64,000 nt of DNA from an uncultured Eubacteriales bacterium (GTDB taxonomy: Bacteria; Bacillota; Clostridia; Oscillospirales; Acutalibacteraceae). The stretch covers positions 186,001-250,000 of the forward strand of contig CAKTFN010000002.1 of assembly GCA_934561055.1 (NCBI GenBank). Direction: 5' to 3'. Positions 1 through 7,162 of the stretch are shown here, piece by piece (position 1 is the first letter of the stretch; each line of letters opens with the position of its first letter). Under the pieces are notes generated by a model. It ran no database searches, was not told where the DNA came from, and saw nothing but the letters and a program-made list of their open reading frames with translations. Position numbers and translations under genes: made by a program.

Positions 1-504
1 AAGAGATACGGCAGCTTGAACGGGCGGTGACCGGCTACTTTGATTATATTGAAGATTTGATTGAAAGAGAAAACACTTTCACAATGGAAGAATTTGCAGA
101 AAGTGTCAATGAATTTCTTGCTTTTCGCCGTTATGATATTCTTCCCGATAAAGGACGGATTTCCGGACGTGAAGCAAGACGCAAAGCCGAAGCAGAATAT
201 GACGAATTTAACAAAACTCAGAAAATAGACTCCGATTTTGACAAAGAAGTCAAAAAAATGCTTGCGGAACATTCTGACAAGTAAAACGGTCAACCTGACA
301 TGGTTACACATGCGTGTTCGCATGAGCAAAGTTGCCCTCATGAGGGCGAATAATCAGACCCGATTTTGGTGTTTATTTGGTGTTTATTTTCGTGAAAACC
401 GACGTATACGCAAGGAAACGCCGTGAAGCATAAAACGCTTCAAACCGTTGTGTGGTGGGCGTTTTCGGCACTTTGTGAATATGCGGAAAAACATAAAAAA
501 TACA
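1..504. mobile_element. Terminal segment of an integrative element inserted in tRNA-Arg(ACG)
   Basis: After the RhuM-type gene, bases 285-504 hold no convincing gene. They contain small hairpins around 309-324 and 336-348 and a short tandem repeat of TTGGTGTTTA near 364-384. The DNA runs straight into a tRNA 3' half that lacks its own 5' half. The arrangement is that of an element end abutting its attachment site. The integrase and the other end would be to the left, outside the window. Confidence 0.6.
3..284 (+). CDS. RhuM-family protein, C-terminal part (5' end outside window)
   Basis: The reading frame is open from the left edge, so only the last 93 residues are visible. The sequence (FDYIEDLIEREN, FAESVNEFLAFRRYDIL, EYDEFNKTQ, DFDKEVKKML) matches the conserved C-terminus of the RhuM 'virulence protein' family as I remember it. 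RhuM proteins are common passengers of prophages and integrative elements in gut bacteria; their biochemical role is unsettled, with links to Fic/Kil-A-N-type proteins. A GTG at 27 is internal to the family pattern and unlikely to be the start. The gene lies just inside an element that ends at the tRNA-Arg remnant at 505-550, which fits mobile cargo. Confidence 0.8.
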   Translation, partial: EIRQLERAVTGYFDYIEDLIERENTFTMEEFAESVNEFLAFRRYDILPDKGRISGREARRKAEAEYDEFNKTQKIDSDFDKEVKKMLAEHSDK

Positions 505-550
505 GCTACGAACCAAAAGGTCGGGGGTTCGAGTCCCTCTTGGCGCGCCA
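505..550 (+). other. 3' half of tRNA-Arg(ACG): attachment-site remnant
   Basis: The bases read as an anticodon loop CTACGAA (anticodon ACG), 3' anticodon stem, variable loop AAGGTC, T stem-loop GGGGG-TTCGAGT-CCCTC, and a 3' acceptor strand ending in an encoded CCA. No matching D arm or 5' acceptor strand (expected near GCGCCAA) occurs upstream. This is therefore not a complete tRNA gene but the duplicated 3' end left by site-specific integration. A terminator hairpin follows at once, as expected for the original tRNA locus. Confidence 0.75.
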
Positions 551-594
551 AAATAAAAGCTTCGGTTGTCTGAACCGGAGCTTTTATTTTTTTG
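551..594 (+). terminator. Rho-independent terminator after the tRNA-Arg remnant
   Basis: AAAAGCTTCGGTT at 555-567 pairs with AACCGGAGCTTTT at 573-585, and a T-run follows. It is probably the native terminator of the tRNA locus. Confidence 0.75.
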
Positions 595-599
595 TGCAT

Positions 600-740
600 T
601 TTAATATTTTACACGCAAGAGGGACGAGAACGAGGAGGGAGGAGCAAAGCGACGGAAGAAAACAGTCCGGCGGACTGTTTTCGCCGACGGGGCAACGAGC
701 CGAGGGCGAGGCGATAGGTGCGGGAAATTCCGTGATTTTC
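600..740. repeat. Non-coding G+C-rich repeat with perfect palindrome
   Basis: The segment has no credible gene. It contains the palindrome GAAAACAGTCCG/CGGACTGTTTTC at 658-682, with purine-rich GAGG/AGCAAAGCGACGGAAG text before it and CGAGCCGAGGGCGAGG after. From memory, near-identical text is dispersed in intergenic regions of gut Clostridia and often yields spurious ORFs, so this looks like a genome-wide repeat family. No second copy occurs in this window. Confidence 0.45.
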
Positions 741-754
741 GGCAATGATTTTCA

Positions 755-796
755 AATATAAAACAACAGCGGTTGCCGAAAAGCGGCCGCTGTTGT
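755..796 (-). terminator. Terminator of the spoVA operon
   Basis: ACAACAGCGG at 763-772 pairs with the segment ending CCGCTGTTGT at 796. On the minus strand the hairpin is followed by TTTTATATTT, directly downstream of spoVAE. Confidence 0.7.
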
Positions 797-830
797 CGCT
801 TATTGAGTATATTGACCATTCATTCTTTTT

Positions 831-1196
831 TCATTTTCCCTTCGGTCGGGCGAAAACCGAAACAACAAGACCGGAAACAACCGCCGCCATTATACCGACG
901 CTCGCCGAGGCAAGCGGTCCGTCAAGAACGCCCAAAAGTCCCTTTTCGGCAACGGCTTCTTTTGTTCCCTTCGCAAGGCTATATCCGAATCCGGTGAGCG
1001 GAAGAGTAGCTCCGGCTCCGGCCCATTTTGCAAGCGGTTCATAAAAGCCGACCGCACCGAGCAAAACTCCGCAAACAACAAAAAGTACCAGAACTTTTCC
1101 GGGCGTGAGTTTCGTCAGGTCAACGAGGAGTTGGCCTGCCACACAGATTAGTCCGCCGACGAGGAACGCTTTGCAAAGAGCAAGAAAAAGTTCCAC
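831..1196 (-). CDS. spoVAE: Stage V sporulation protein AE (SpoVAE, dipicolinate channel subunit)
   Basis: This 121-residue hydrophobic protein belongs to the SpoVA family that moves Ca-dipicolinate into the forespore and out again at germination. Family hallmarks are AFLVGGLICVAGQLL near the N-terminus, then a GFYEPLAKWAGAGATLPLTGFG region and a short charged tail. I choose the GTG at 1196 because GGCGGTGAT, a near-perfect Shine-Dalgarno, sits six bases upstream; longer versions begin with residues unlike any SpoVAE. Length and content match the short SpoVAEb type. It is the last gene of a minus-strand run spoVAC-spoVAD-(61 aa)-spoVAE, starting two bases before the preceding stop is cleared. 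Sigma-G control is expected from the family, but I could not assign a promoter. Confidence 0.9.
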   Translation of the reverse strand: MELFLALCKAFLVGGLICVAGQLLVDLTKLTPGKVLVLFVVCGVLLGAVGFYEPLAKWAGAGATLPLTGFGYSLAKGTKEAVAEKGLLGVLDGPLASASVGIMAAVVSGLVVSVFARPKGK

Positions 1197-1198
1197 CC

Positions 1199-1384
1199 TT
1201 ACATCACCGCCTTGATTTTTGAAATGCATTTTTCGACGCACTTCTTGTTGTCCGTAAGGAAACAGACAGCCGCTCCGAGAGCCGCAACGGCAAGCATTAC
1301 GGCAAGAATCTTCTTCAAAGTGTAAAGGCATCTGTTGAGTTTCATAAGGCACATGAAGAATTTTACGCAGGAAAGAGCTTTCAT
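1199..1384 (-). CDS. Small membrane protein inside the spoVA operon, function unknown
   Basis: This is a 61-residue protein with a short Cys-containing N-terminus, one clear membrane helix (ILAVMLAVAALGAAVCFL) and a Lys/Cys-rich tail ending KCISKIKAVM. The ATG at 1384 is preceded by AGGAG at good spacing; a TTG two codons earlier is too close to it. It lies between spoVAD (22 bp upstream) and spoVAE (2 bp downstream), so it is almost certainly cotranscribed with them and its stop carries the spoVAE ribosome-binding site. I do not recognise a family. A spore inner-membrane partner of SpoVA is plausible only from position. Confidence 0.6.
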   Translation of the reverse strand: MKALSCVKFFMCLMKLNRCLYTLKKILAVMLAVAALGAAVCFLTDNKKCVEKCISKIKAVM

Positions 1385-1406
1385 TTTCAAATTCTCCTTT
1401 TATGAG

Positions 1407-2429
1407 TTAATTATTATCGCTTTTGATAAGAACCGCATGAGCGATTCCCGGAATGCTTTCTCCCTGAAGGGATGAAACCGGTGACATCAGCGCCCCCGTT
1501 GCAACGAACAAAACTTTTTTGAAAAAGCCGTTTCTGAAACGGTTGAGAATATACGAGCAAAGAACGCTTGCACTGCATCCGCAACCGGAGCCGCCGGCAT
1601 GAACGTCCTGCTCCTCTCTGTCAAAAATCAAAAGTCCGCAGTCGTTATGAACCGAGGAAAGGTCAATTCCTTCCTCCCGAAGCATCAATTCTTTGAGAAG
1701 GTCGCTCCCGACTTTTCCGAGGTCGCCCGTCAAAATCATGTCATAATCCGAAGGCGAAGTTCCCGTGTCGCAAAGAAAATCGGTAATTGTTTTCTTCGCC
1801 GCGGGAGCCATAGCCGCCCCCATGTTGTTTGCGTCGGTGATTCCGAGGTCGCAGATTGTTCCGAGGTGAATTTTGTCTATATACGGGCTTGCGCTCTTTT
1901 TTGAATCCTTCAGTACCGCCGCACCGGCGCCCGTAACCGTCCATTGCGCCGTCGGAGTACGCTGACCGCCGTATTCAAGCGGATAACGAAACTGCTTTTC
2001 CGCCGAGCAAAAATGGGAGCAGGTTGCCGCAACGCAGCAGTCAAAACCTCCCGTTTCAATCGCAAGCGACGCAATGCAAAGCGAAAGCGCCATTGTCGAA
2101 CAGGCACCGTAAAGGCCGCAAACCGGTATTCTGAGGCTTCTCAATCCGAATGATGAGCCGATGCATTGGTCAAGAAGGTCACCGGAAAAAATTGCGTCAA
2201 CCTCATTTTTTTCCGTTGCCGCATTCAAGAGAGCTTTTTCAACGGCACGCTTCAAAAGTTCGCTTTCTGCTTTTTCCCAAGACGGAAGCCCAAGCTTATC
2301 GTCGGAAAAAACGAGGTCAAACTCCTTTCCGAGCGGCCCTTCGCCTTCCTTTTTTCCGACGGCCGCAGCGTTTGCGATTATCCTCGGCTTCTTTTCAAGG
2401 AAGATTGTTTTTCCTTTTCGTGTTGCCAT
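1407..2429 (-). CDS. spoVAD: Stage V sporulation protein AD (SpoVAD)
   Basis: This 340-residue thiolase-fold protein binds dipicolinic acid for SpoVA-mediated uptake into the forespore. Visible family features are the N-terminal RKGKTIFLEKKPRIIANAA, the DAIFSGDLLDQCIGSSFGLR block, LYGACSTMALSL around residues 107-118, the SHFCSAEKQFRYPLEYGGQR block, and HAGGSGCGCSAS toward the C-terminus. It is full length. The ATG at 2429 has AAGGAG upstream. It sits 20 bp after spoVAC. In B. subtilis SpoVAD is soluble and associates with the SpoVAC/SpoVAE membrane channel, in keeping with the lack of membrane helices here. Confidence 0.95.
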   Translation of the reverse strand: MATRKGKTIFLEKKPRIIANAAAVGKKEGEGPLGKEFDLVFSDDKLGLPSWEKAESELLKRAVEKALLNAATEKNEVDAIFSGDLLDQCIGSSFGLRSLRIPVCGLYGACSTMALSLCIASLAIETGGFDCCVAATCSHFCSAEKQFRYPLEYGGQRTPTAQWTVTGAGAAVLKDSKKSASPYIDKIHLGTICDLGITDANNMGAAMAPAAKKTITDFLCDTGTSPSDYDMILTGDLGKVGSDLLKELMLREEGIDLSSVHNDCGLLIFDREEQDVHAGGSGCGCSASVLCSYILNRFRNGFFKKVLFVATGALMSPVSSLQGESIPGIAHAVLIKSDNN

Positions 2430-2449
2430 TTTTCTTTTTCTCCTTATAA

Positions 2450-2893
2450 TCAGTACAACTTAAAAACAAAAACGATGAGGCCGTAAAGAACCGCACTTCC
2501 GCACCCGAAAACAATAACCGGTCCGGCGAGCTTGAACATATTCGCCGCCGTTCCGAGAATCAACCCCTCGGAATGAAACTCCATCGCCGGGGAAACAATC
2601 GAATTTGCAAACCCCGTAATCGGAACGGCCGTTCCGGCACCGGCATGCTTCGCAATTTTGTCAAAAACGCCGAATCCCGTGAGAATCGCCGTGATTGCGA
2701 TTATGATCACAAGGACAAGAGCTTTCACCTCTTCAAGCGTCATTGAGGTCTTTGAAAAAAGGAAGGTCAAAAGTTCGGCAAAAGCGCAAATTAGTCCGCC
2801 GACCGCAAAAGCTTTCACGCAGTCGGCAAAAACGGGCGAGCCGGGTGAGAATCTTTTTGCAAGATTTGAATATTCGTCTTTTGAAACGGACAA
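2450..2893 (-). CDS. spoVAC: Stage V sporulation protein AC (SpoVAC)
   Basis: This 147-residue membrane protein is the mechanosensitive-type SpoVA channel subunit. KAFAVGGLICAFAELL, GVFDKIAKHAGAGTAVPITGFANS and the closing hydrophobic helix are typical. I take the TTG at 2893 as start: GGCGGTGA lies five bases upstream and the product then begins MSVSKDEYSNLAKRFSPGSP, which lines up with the usual 'KEEY...PxPP..xNCxKAFxVGG' N-terminus. A TTG at 2938 would add 15 residues without a ribosome site. It is the first gene of the spoVA run and is divergent from the DUF1015 gene. SpoVAB, AF and others are absent, as usual in Clostridia. Confidence 0.92.
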   Translation of the reverse strand: MSVSKDEYSNLAKRFSPGSPVFADCVKAFAVGGLICAFAELLTFLFSKTSMTLEEVKALVLVIIIAITAILTGFGVFDKIAKHAGAGTAVPITGFANSIVSPAMEFHSEGLILGTAANMFKLAGPVIVFGCGSAVLYGLIVFVFKLY

Positions 2894-2965
2894 ATTTTTC
2901 ACCGCCTTAATATAAAGTTCAACTCTATTTTTTACCAAAGTCTTTGATTTTATACACGCTTTAGC

Positions 2966-2994
2966 TTGACAAAGTGAATCGGCGCAGATAAAAT
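2966..2994 (+). promoter_or_regulatory. Sigma-A promoter for the DUF1015 gene
   Basis: TTGACA (2966-2971), a 17-base spacer and TAAAAT (2989-2994), about 50 bases before the ATG at 3047. Confidence 0.75.
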
Positions 2995-3046
2995 AAATAT
3001 AAAAATATTTTCGGCCGAACCGAAAAAAGAAAAGAGGTTTTCAAAA

Positions 3047-4291
3047 ATGGCTGTTTTTAAGGCTTTTAATGCAATCCGTCCGATTCCGGAGGATGCTGAA
3101 AAAATCGCCGCCCTTCCATATGATGTAATGAACAGTGAGGAAGCACGAAATATGGTTGAAGGCAACGCCCTTTCCTTCCTTCACGTTGACAAGGCGGAAA
3201 TTGACCTTGACCCTTCAATCAACCCGTATGACGAAAAAGTTTATCTCAAGGCTCGCGAAAACCTTGATTCGCTCGTCGAAAACGGACATTGCAAAAAGGA
3301 TGAAACGCCGTGCTTTTACATCTACCGTCAAATCATGGACGGTAGAGCGCAGACCGGTCTCGTCGGCTGTGCAAGCATTGACGATTACATAAACGGTGCA
3401 ATCAAAAAGCACGAGTTCACCCGTGCGGACAAAGAACAGGACAGAATCAACCACGTTGATTACTGCGACGCAAACACAGGTCCGATTTTCCTCACATACC
3501 GCGAAGACGACTTCATCGGCAAAACCGTTTCCGATTGGAAGGAAAGCCACTCTCCGGTTTATGACTTTGAACAAAACGGCGTTCAAAACACCGTTTGGGT
3601 GATTGACTGCCGGGAAACGAACGAAAAAATTGCCGAAGCGTTTTCAAAAATCGACTCTCTGTATATTGCCGACGGCCACCACCGCTGCGCTTCCGCAGTC
3701 AAGGTCGGACTCAAAAGGCGTGAGCAGTTTCCAAACTTCGACGGAAGCGAAGAGTTCAACTTTTTCCTCGCCGTCGCGTTCCCGAAAAACGAACTTGCAA
3801 TCATGGATTATAACCGTGTAATCAAGGATTTGAACGGCATGAACGAAGAAGATTTCATGAAAAAGCTTTCGGAAAAATTTTCCGTTGAAGCTTTTGACGG
3901 CGAAGGCGCATACCGTCCCGAAAAACGCCACACTTTCGGAATGTATCTCGGCGGAAAGTGGTATAAACTTGAAGCGAAGGACGGAAGTTTTGACGAAAAC
4001 GACCCCGTTTTGAGACTTGACGTTTCAATCCTTCAAAACAACTGCATTGACCCGATTTTCGGCATCAAGGACCCGAGAACCGACAAGCGCATTGACTTCG
4101 TCGGCGGAATCAGAGGTCTCGGCGAACTTGAAAGAAGATGCTCGCTTGACATGAAAATTGCATTTTCAATGTTCCCGACCTCTCTCGACGAACTCATGGA
4201 CATCGCCGACGCCGGAAAAGTTATGCCGCCGAAATCAACATGGTTTGAACCGAAACTTCTCAGCGGACTTTTCATCCACAAACTCAGCTGA
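3047..4291 (+). CDS. DUF1015 family protein
   Basis: This 414-residue cytosolic protein has the hallmarks of DUF1015: FKAFNAIRPIPEDAEKIAALPYD at the N-terminus, HVDKAEIDLDP, EHxFTRADKEQDR-type text near residues 126-134, and the strongly conserved YIADGHHRCASA motif near residue 205. The family has no established reaction. In many Firmicutes its gene is next to serA/serC, so a role near serine metabolism has been suggested; here a serine dehydratase gene lies 2 kb downstream but in a separate operon. The start has AGAGG upstream and a promoter at 2966. The gene is monocistronic, with a hairpin after its stop. Confidence 0.9.
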   Translation: MAVFKAFNAIRPIPEDAEKIAALPYDVMNSEEARNMVEGNALSFLHVDKAEIDLDPSINPYDEKVYLKARENLDSLVENGHCKKDETPCFYIYRQIMDGRAQTGLVGCASIDDYINGAIKKHEFTRADKEQDRINHVDYCDANTGPIFLTYREDDFIGKTVSDWKESHSPVYDFEQNGVQNTVWVIDCRETNEKIAEAFSKIDSLYIADGHHRCASAVKVGLKRREQFPNFDGSEEFNFFLAVAFPKNELAIMDYNRVIKDLNGMNEEDFMKKLSEKFSVEAFDGEGAYRPEKRHTFGMYLGGKWYKLEAKDGSFDENDPVLRLDVSILQNNCIDPIFGIKDPRTDKRIDFVGGIRGLGELERRCSLDMKIAFSMFPTSLDELMDIADAGKVMPPKSTWFEPKLLSGLFIHKLS

Positions 4292-4305
4292 AAAAAATAA
4301 AAAAG

Positions 4306-4342
4306 CCTGCTGTTATGCAATGCATGACAGCAGGTGATTTTG
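4306..4342 (+). terminator. Hairpin terminator after DUF1015 gene
   Basis: CCTGCTGT (4306-4313) pairs with ACAGCAGG (4327-4334); the loop region is itself nearly palindromic. The T-run is interrupted (TGATTTTGATT). Confidence 0.55.
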
Positions 4343-4497
4343 ATTATTAATAATTACTTTTCACTAAAAAGTTGAGATAACTTTTGCGTATTCCTTTTAT
4401 CGAGACTGCTTCGGATTCTTGATTTAACCATCCGGAAAACCTTCACATTCCTCGATGAATACCGCAAAAATCCAATCCGAAAGGAACTTACATAATC

Positions 4498-5664
4498 ATG
4501 ACCGAAAAACTTTATGACCTTGACAGTTACGTCACAGAATTCACATGTAAAGTCATATCGCTTTACAAAGATGAAAATTACACCTATGTCGAAACCGACC
4601 GTACCGCCTTCTTCCCCGAGGGCGGAGGGCAAACGAGCGACCGCGGTTTTCTCGGCGGAGCATATGTTGAAAACGTTCGGCTTGAAGGAGAAAAAATTAC
4701 ACATATCGTGAAAAACAATGTTGAAAACGTGGAGAAATTGCAGGTCGGAACCGAAATTTTTGGAAAAGTTGACATGAAAAAGCGTTTTTCCGATATGCAG
4801 CAGCACACGGGAGAGCATATTTTTTCCGGAATCGTACATTCTCTTTTTGGCTTTGAAAACGTCGGTTTTCACCTCGGAAGCGACTTTGTAACAATCGACA
4901 CAAGCGGTGAACTGAGCGACGACGACATCCGTAAAGTTGAAACTCTTGTCAACGAAGCAATTTGGAAAGACCTTGAAATTAAGGTTTACTATCCGTCGAA
5001 AAAAGAACTTGAAACTCTTGCCTACCGCAGTAAAAAGGAAATCGACGGTCCTCTTCGCATTGTTGAAATTCCCGGCGTTGACGTTTGCGCCTGCTGCGCA
5101 CCGCACGTCAAACGCACCGGTGAAATCGGCTCGTTCCGCGTTGTGAAAAGCGAACGCCACCGCGGCGGAACAAGACTTTTTATCCTTTGCGGCGAAAGAA
5201 ACATTGCCGACGCAAGAGAAAAGCTCATGCAAAATTATCTCGTCAGCAACCTCCTCGTCACAAAAGAGACGGAAACCTTTTCAATGGTTCAAAAGCTCAA
5301 AGACGAAAGAGCCGCCCTTTCCGCCGAGGTTTCCGCACTCAAAAAAGAGCTTTCGGCTCTCAAAGCAAAAAGCGTTGAAGGCGGAAAAAGAATTGTTGTT
5401 CTTTCCGAAACGGACGACATGAACGAAGCGAGAACACTCGCCGACAGCCTTTCGGAAAAAGCCGAAGAATTTGCGGCCGTCCTCTTCGGAGAAAACGGCG
5501 GACGTTATGTCATCATTTCAAAAACGGGTTTTGACCTTTCGGCTCTTTGCAAAGAGTTCAACAAAGTTCTTTCGGGTCGGGGCGGCGGAAGGAACGGAAT
5601 CGTTCAAGGCTCGGTTTCCTTCCCGGAAAAAGCGGAAAAATTTTTGAAAGAATTCTCTTTTTAA
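4498..5664 (+). CDS. Alanyl-tRNA editing protein (AlaX-L type, with DHHA1 domain)
   Basis: This 388-residue protein resembles the editing half of alanyl-tRNA synthetase and should hydrolyse mischarged Ser- or Gly-tRNA(Ala) in the cytosol. Seen in order: AFFPEGGGQTSDRG near residue 36, the zinc ligands QHTGEHIFSG near 102-106 and CACCAPH near 197-203, the GGTRLFILCG segment, a coiled-coil stretch (about 258-285), and a C-terminal DHHA1 domain with GRGGGRNGIVQGS. All four metal ligands are present. No aminoacylation domain is present, so it is a trans-editing factor, not AlaRS. The ATG follows AAAGGAA. It stands alone between a terminator and a new promoter. Confidence 0.93.
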   Translation: MTEKLYDLDSYVTEFTCKVISLYKDENYTYVETDRTAFFPEGGGQTSDRGFLGGAYVENVRLEGEKITHIVKNNVENVEKLQVGTEIFGKVDMKKRFSDMQQHTGEHIFSGIVHSLFGFENVGFHLGSDFVTIDTSGELSDDDIRKVETLVNEAIWKDLEIKVYYPSKKELETLAYRSKKEIDGPLRIVEIPGVDVCACCAPHVKRTGEIGSFRVVKSERHRGGTRLFILCGERNIADAREKLMQNYLVSNLLVTKETETFSMVQKLKDERAALSAEVSALKKELSALKAKSVEGGKRIVVLSETDDMNEARTLADSLSEKAEEFAAVLFGENGGRYVIISKTGFDLSALCKEFNKVLSGRGGGRNGIVQGSVSFPEKAEKFLKEFSF

Positions 5665-5675
5665 CCGCACTTCTC

Positions 5676-5704
5676 TTGAAAAGAAAAGCCCGAAATGATA
5701 TGAT
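5676..5704 (+). promoter_or_regulatory. Sigma-A promoter for the DUF6472-sdaA-eda operon
   Basis: TTGAAA (5676-5681), 17-base spacer, TATGAT (5699-5704), 37 bases before the first gene. Confidence 0.65.
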
Positions 5705-5741
5705 AAAAAAAGAAGAGATTTTTTTAAAAAGAGGGAAAAAT

Positions 5742-5921
5742 ATGAGCAACAACAGCTGCGAATTTTGCGAGCATAATCTTTACGACGAAGAAGAGGAAGT
5801 TTATTACTGCAACGTTTCTTTCGACGAAGACGAAACCGCTCGCTTCCTTGACGCCGAATATAACTGCCCGTTTTTCAAGTACTATGAAAACGAGTATAAA
5901 ATGGTTGAAAAACAGAATTGA
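5742..5921 (+). CDS. DUF6472 family small Cys protein
   Basis: This 59-residue acidic protein has CEFCEHNLYDEEEE, CNVSFDEDETARFL and CPFFKYYENEYK followed by VEKQN, which matches the DUF6472 pattern I know from Clostridia (CxxC, a single Cys, then CPxFxxxxEYKxVxKQ). The four cysteines could hold zinc or iron, but no function is known. I start at the ATG at 5742, which has GAGGG upstream; a longer frame exists but has no family match and overlaps the previous gene. It precedes sdaA by 11 bases and is in the same operon. Confidence 0.85.
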   Translation: MSNNSCEFCEHNLYDEEEEVYYCNVSFDEDETARFLDAEYNCPFFKYYENEYKMVEKQN

Positions 5922-5932
5922 GGTCGCTTTTT

Positions 5933-7153
5933 ATGGAGTCACTTAAACATCTTTACAAAATCGGTCGCGGCCCTTCGAGCTCTCATACCATGGGGCCGGA
6001 CAAAGCCGCCCGCCTTTTTAAAGCGAAATATCCCGACGCAGACAAATACGTCGCCTATCTTTACGGTTCGCTTTCCGACACCGGAAAAGGCCACAAAACG
6101 GACGTTGCGATTATTGACGCGTTTGCGCCGACAGAAACCCGTGTGATTTTTGCCGGTATGCCCGACTTTCCGCTTCCGCACGAAAACACGATGGATTTTT
6201 ACGCCGAAAAGGACGGAAAAAGAATCGGCTTTGCACGAATCATGAGCGTCGGCGGCGGAAACATTGTTGTCGAAGGCAGTGAGGTTGCAAAGCACAGGCA
6301 GGTTTACAAGGAAAGCTCATTTGCCGAAATTTCGGAATACTGCCTTTCAAAGAACATCAGACTGAGCGATTACGTCTTTGAAAACGAGGGCGAAGAAATC
6401 AAAAATTACCTTGCGCTCGTTTGGAAAACAATGAAACAGTCGATTCACGACGGCCTTTCAACAAGAGGAATCCTTGACGGCGGACTTGAGGTTGAAAGGA
6501 AGGCTCAGCTCCTTTATAATCAAACGCATATTGACGAAAGCGACACAACGAAGGAAAACCGCCTTGTTTGCTCTTACGCCTTTGCGGTCAGTGAGCAAAA
6601 TGCGGCGAGCGGAATCATCGTCACGGCTCCTACCTGCGGCGCATGTGCGGTTGTTCCGTCCGTTCTCAGGTATATGCAGGAAAAGCGCGGCTTTTCCGAC
6701 GAACAAATTCTCCGTGCGCTTGCCGCCGGCGGAATCATCGGAAACCTCGTCAAAACGAACGCTTCAATCAGCGGTGCGGAATGCGGTTGCCAAGCGGAAA
6801 TCGGAACGGCCTGTTCGATGGCTGCCGCCGCTCTCTGCGAACTTTTTTCAATGGGTCTCGGCCAAATCGAGTATGCCGCCGAGGTTGCGATGGAGCATAT
6901 GCTCGGTCTTACCTGCGACCCGGTTTGCGGCCTTGTTCAAATTCCGTGCATTGAGCGCAACGCTGTTGCCGCAATGAGAGCAATCAATGCGCTTTCGCTT
7001 GCGAATTTCCTTTCAAACACACGGAGAATTTCCTTCGACGACGTTGTGAAAACAATGTACAAAACCGGAAAAGACATCTCTTCACGCTATAAAGAAACTT
7101 CAAAGGGCGGACTTGCCGAAATCGAACTTTCAAAAAGGAACCGGAAGGACTGA
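5933..7153 (+). CDS. sdaA: L-serine ammonia-lyase (serine dehydratase), single-chain Fe-S type
   Basis: The product (406 residues) converts L-serine to pyruvate and ammonia using an oxygen-sensitive [4Fe-4S] cluster. It joins the beta-like domain (GPSSSHTMGPDKAAR near residue 13) to the alpha domain (APTCGACAVVPS near 232, GAECGCQAEIGTACSMAAA, CDPVCGLVQIPC), giving the cluster cysteines in expected positions. Bacilli and many Clostridia have two chains (SdaAA/SdaAB), so the fused single-chain form is of the SdaA/SdaB type, somewhat shorter than the E. coli enzyme. The ATG at 5933 is preceded by GAGGT at nine bases. Its neighbours are DUF6472 upstream and a KDPG/KHG aldolase ten bases downstream, so the operon seems to feed carbon to pyruvate. 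Confidence 0.93.
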   Translation: MESLKHLYKIGRGPSSSHTMGPDKAARLFKAKYPDADKYVAYLYGSLSDTGKGHKTDVAIIDAFAPTETRVIFAGMPDFPLPHENTMDFYAEKDGKRIGFARIMSVGGGNIVVEGSEVAKHRQVYKESSFAEISEYCLSKNIRLSDYVFENEGEEIKNYLALVWKTMKQSIHDGLSTRGILDGGLEVERKAQLLYNQTHIDESDTTKENRLVCSYAFAVSEQNAASGIIVTAPTCGACAVVPSVLRYMQEKRGFSDEQILRALAAGGIIGNLVKTNASISGAECGCQAEIGTACSMAAAALCELFSMGLGQIEYAAEVAMEHMLGLTCDPVCGLVQIPCIERNAVAAMRAINALSLANFLSNTRRISFDDVVKTMYKTGKDISSRYKETSKGGLAEIELSKRNRKD

Positions 7154-7162
7154 ATATAAAAA

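Noticed and set aside
384..599. Minus-strand frame with GLEPPTFWFVA text
   Set aside because: It is the translation of the antisense of the tRNA 3' half, a well-known source of spurious proteins.
423..819. Overlapping frames on both strands across the 600-740 repeat
   Set aside because: They follow the repeat, have no ribosome site or family match, and are present on both strands.
2928..2955. Sigma-G-like promoter before spoVAC (GTATA ... GGTAAAAAAT)
   Set aside because: The spacing of about 14 bases is too short for a sigma-F/G promoter, so I did not list it although control by sigma-G is expected.
4354..5232. 292-codon minus-strand frame opposite the alanyl-tRNA editing gene
   Set aside because: It is the complement of a gene with full motif support; its composition (Phe/Val/Cys rich) is typical of antisense shadow frames.
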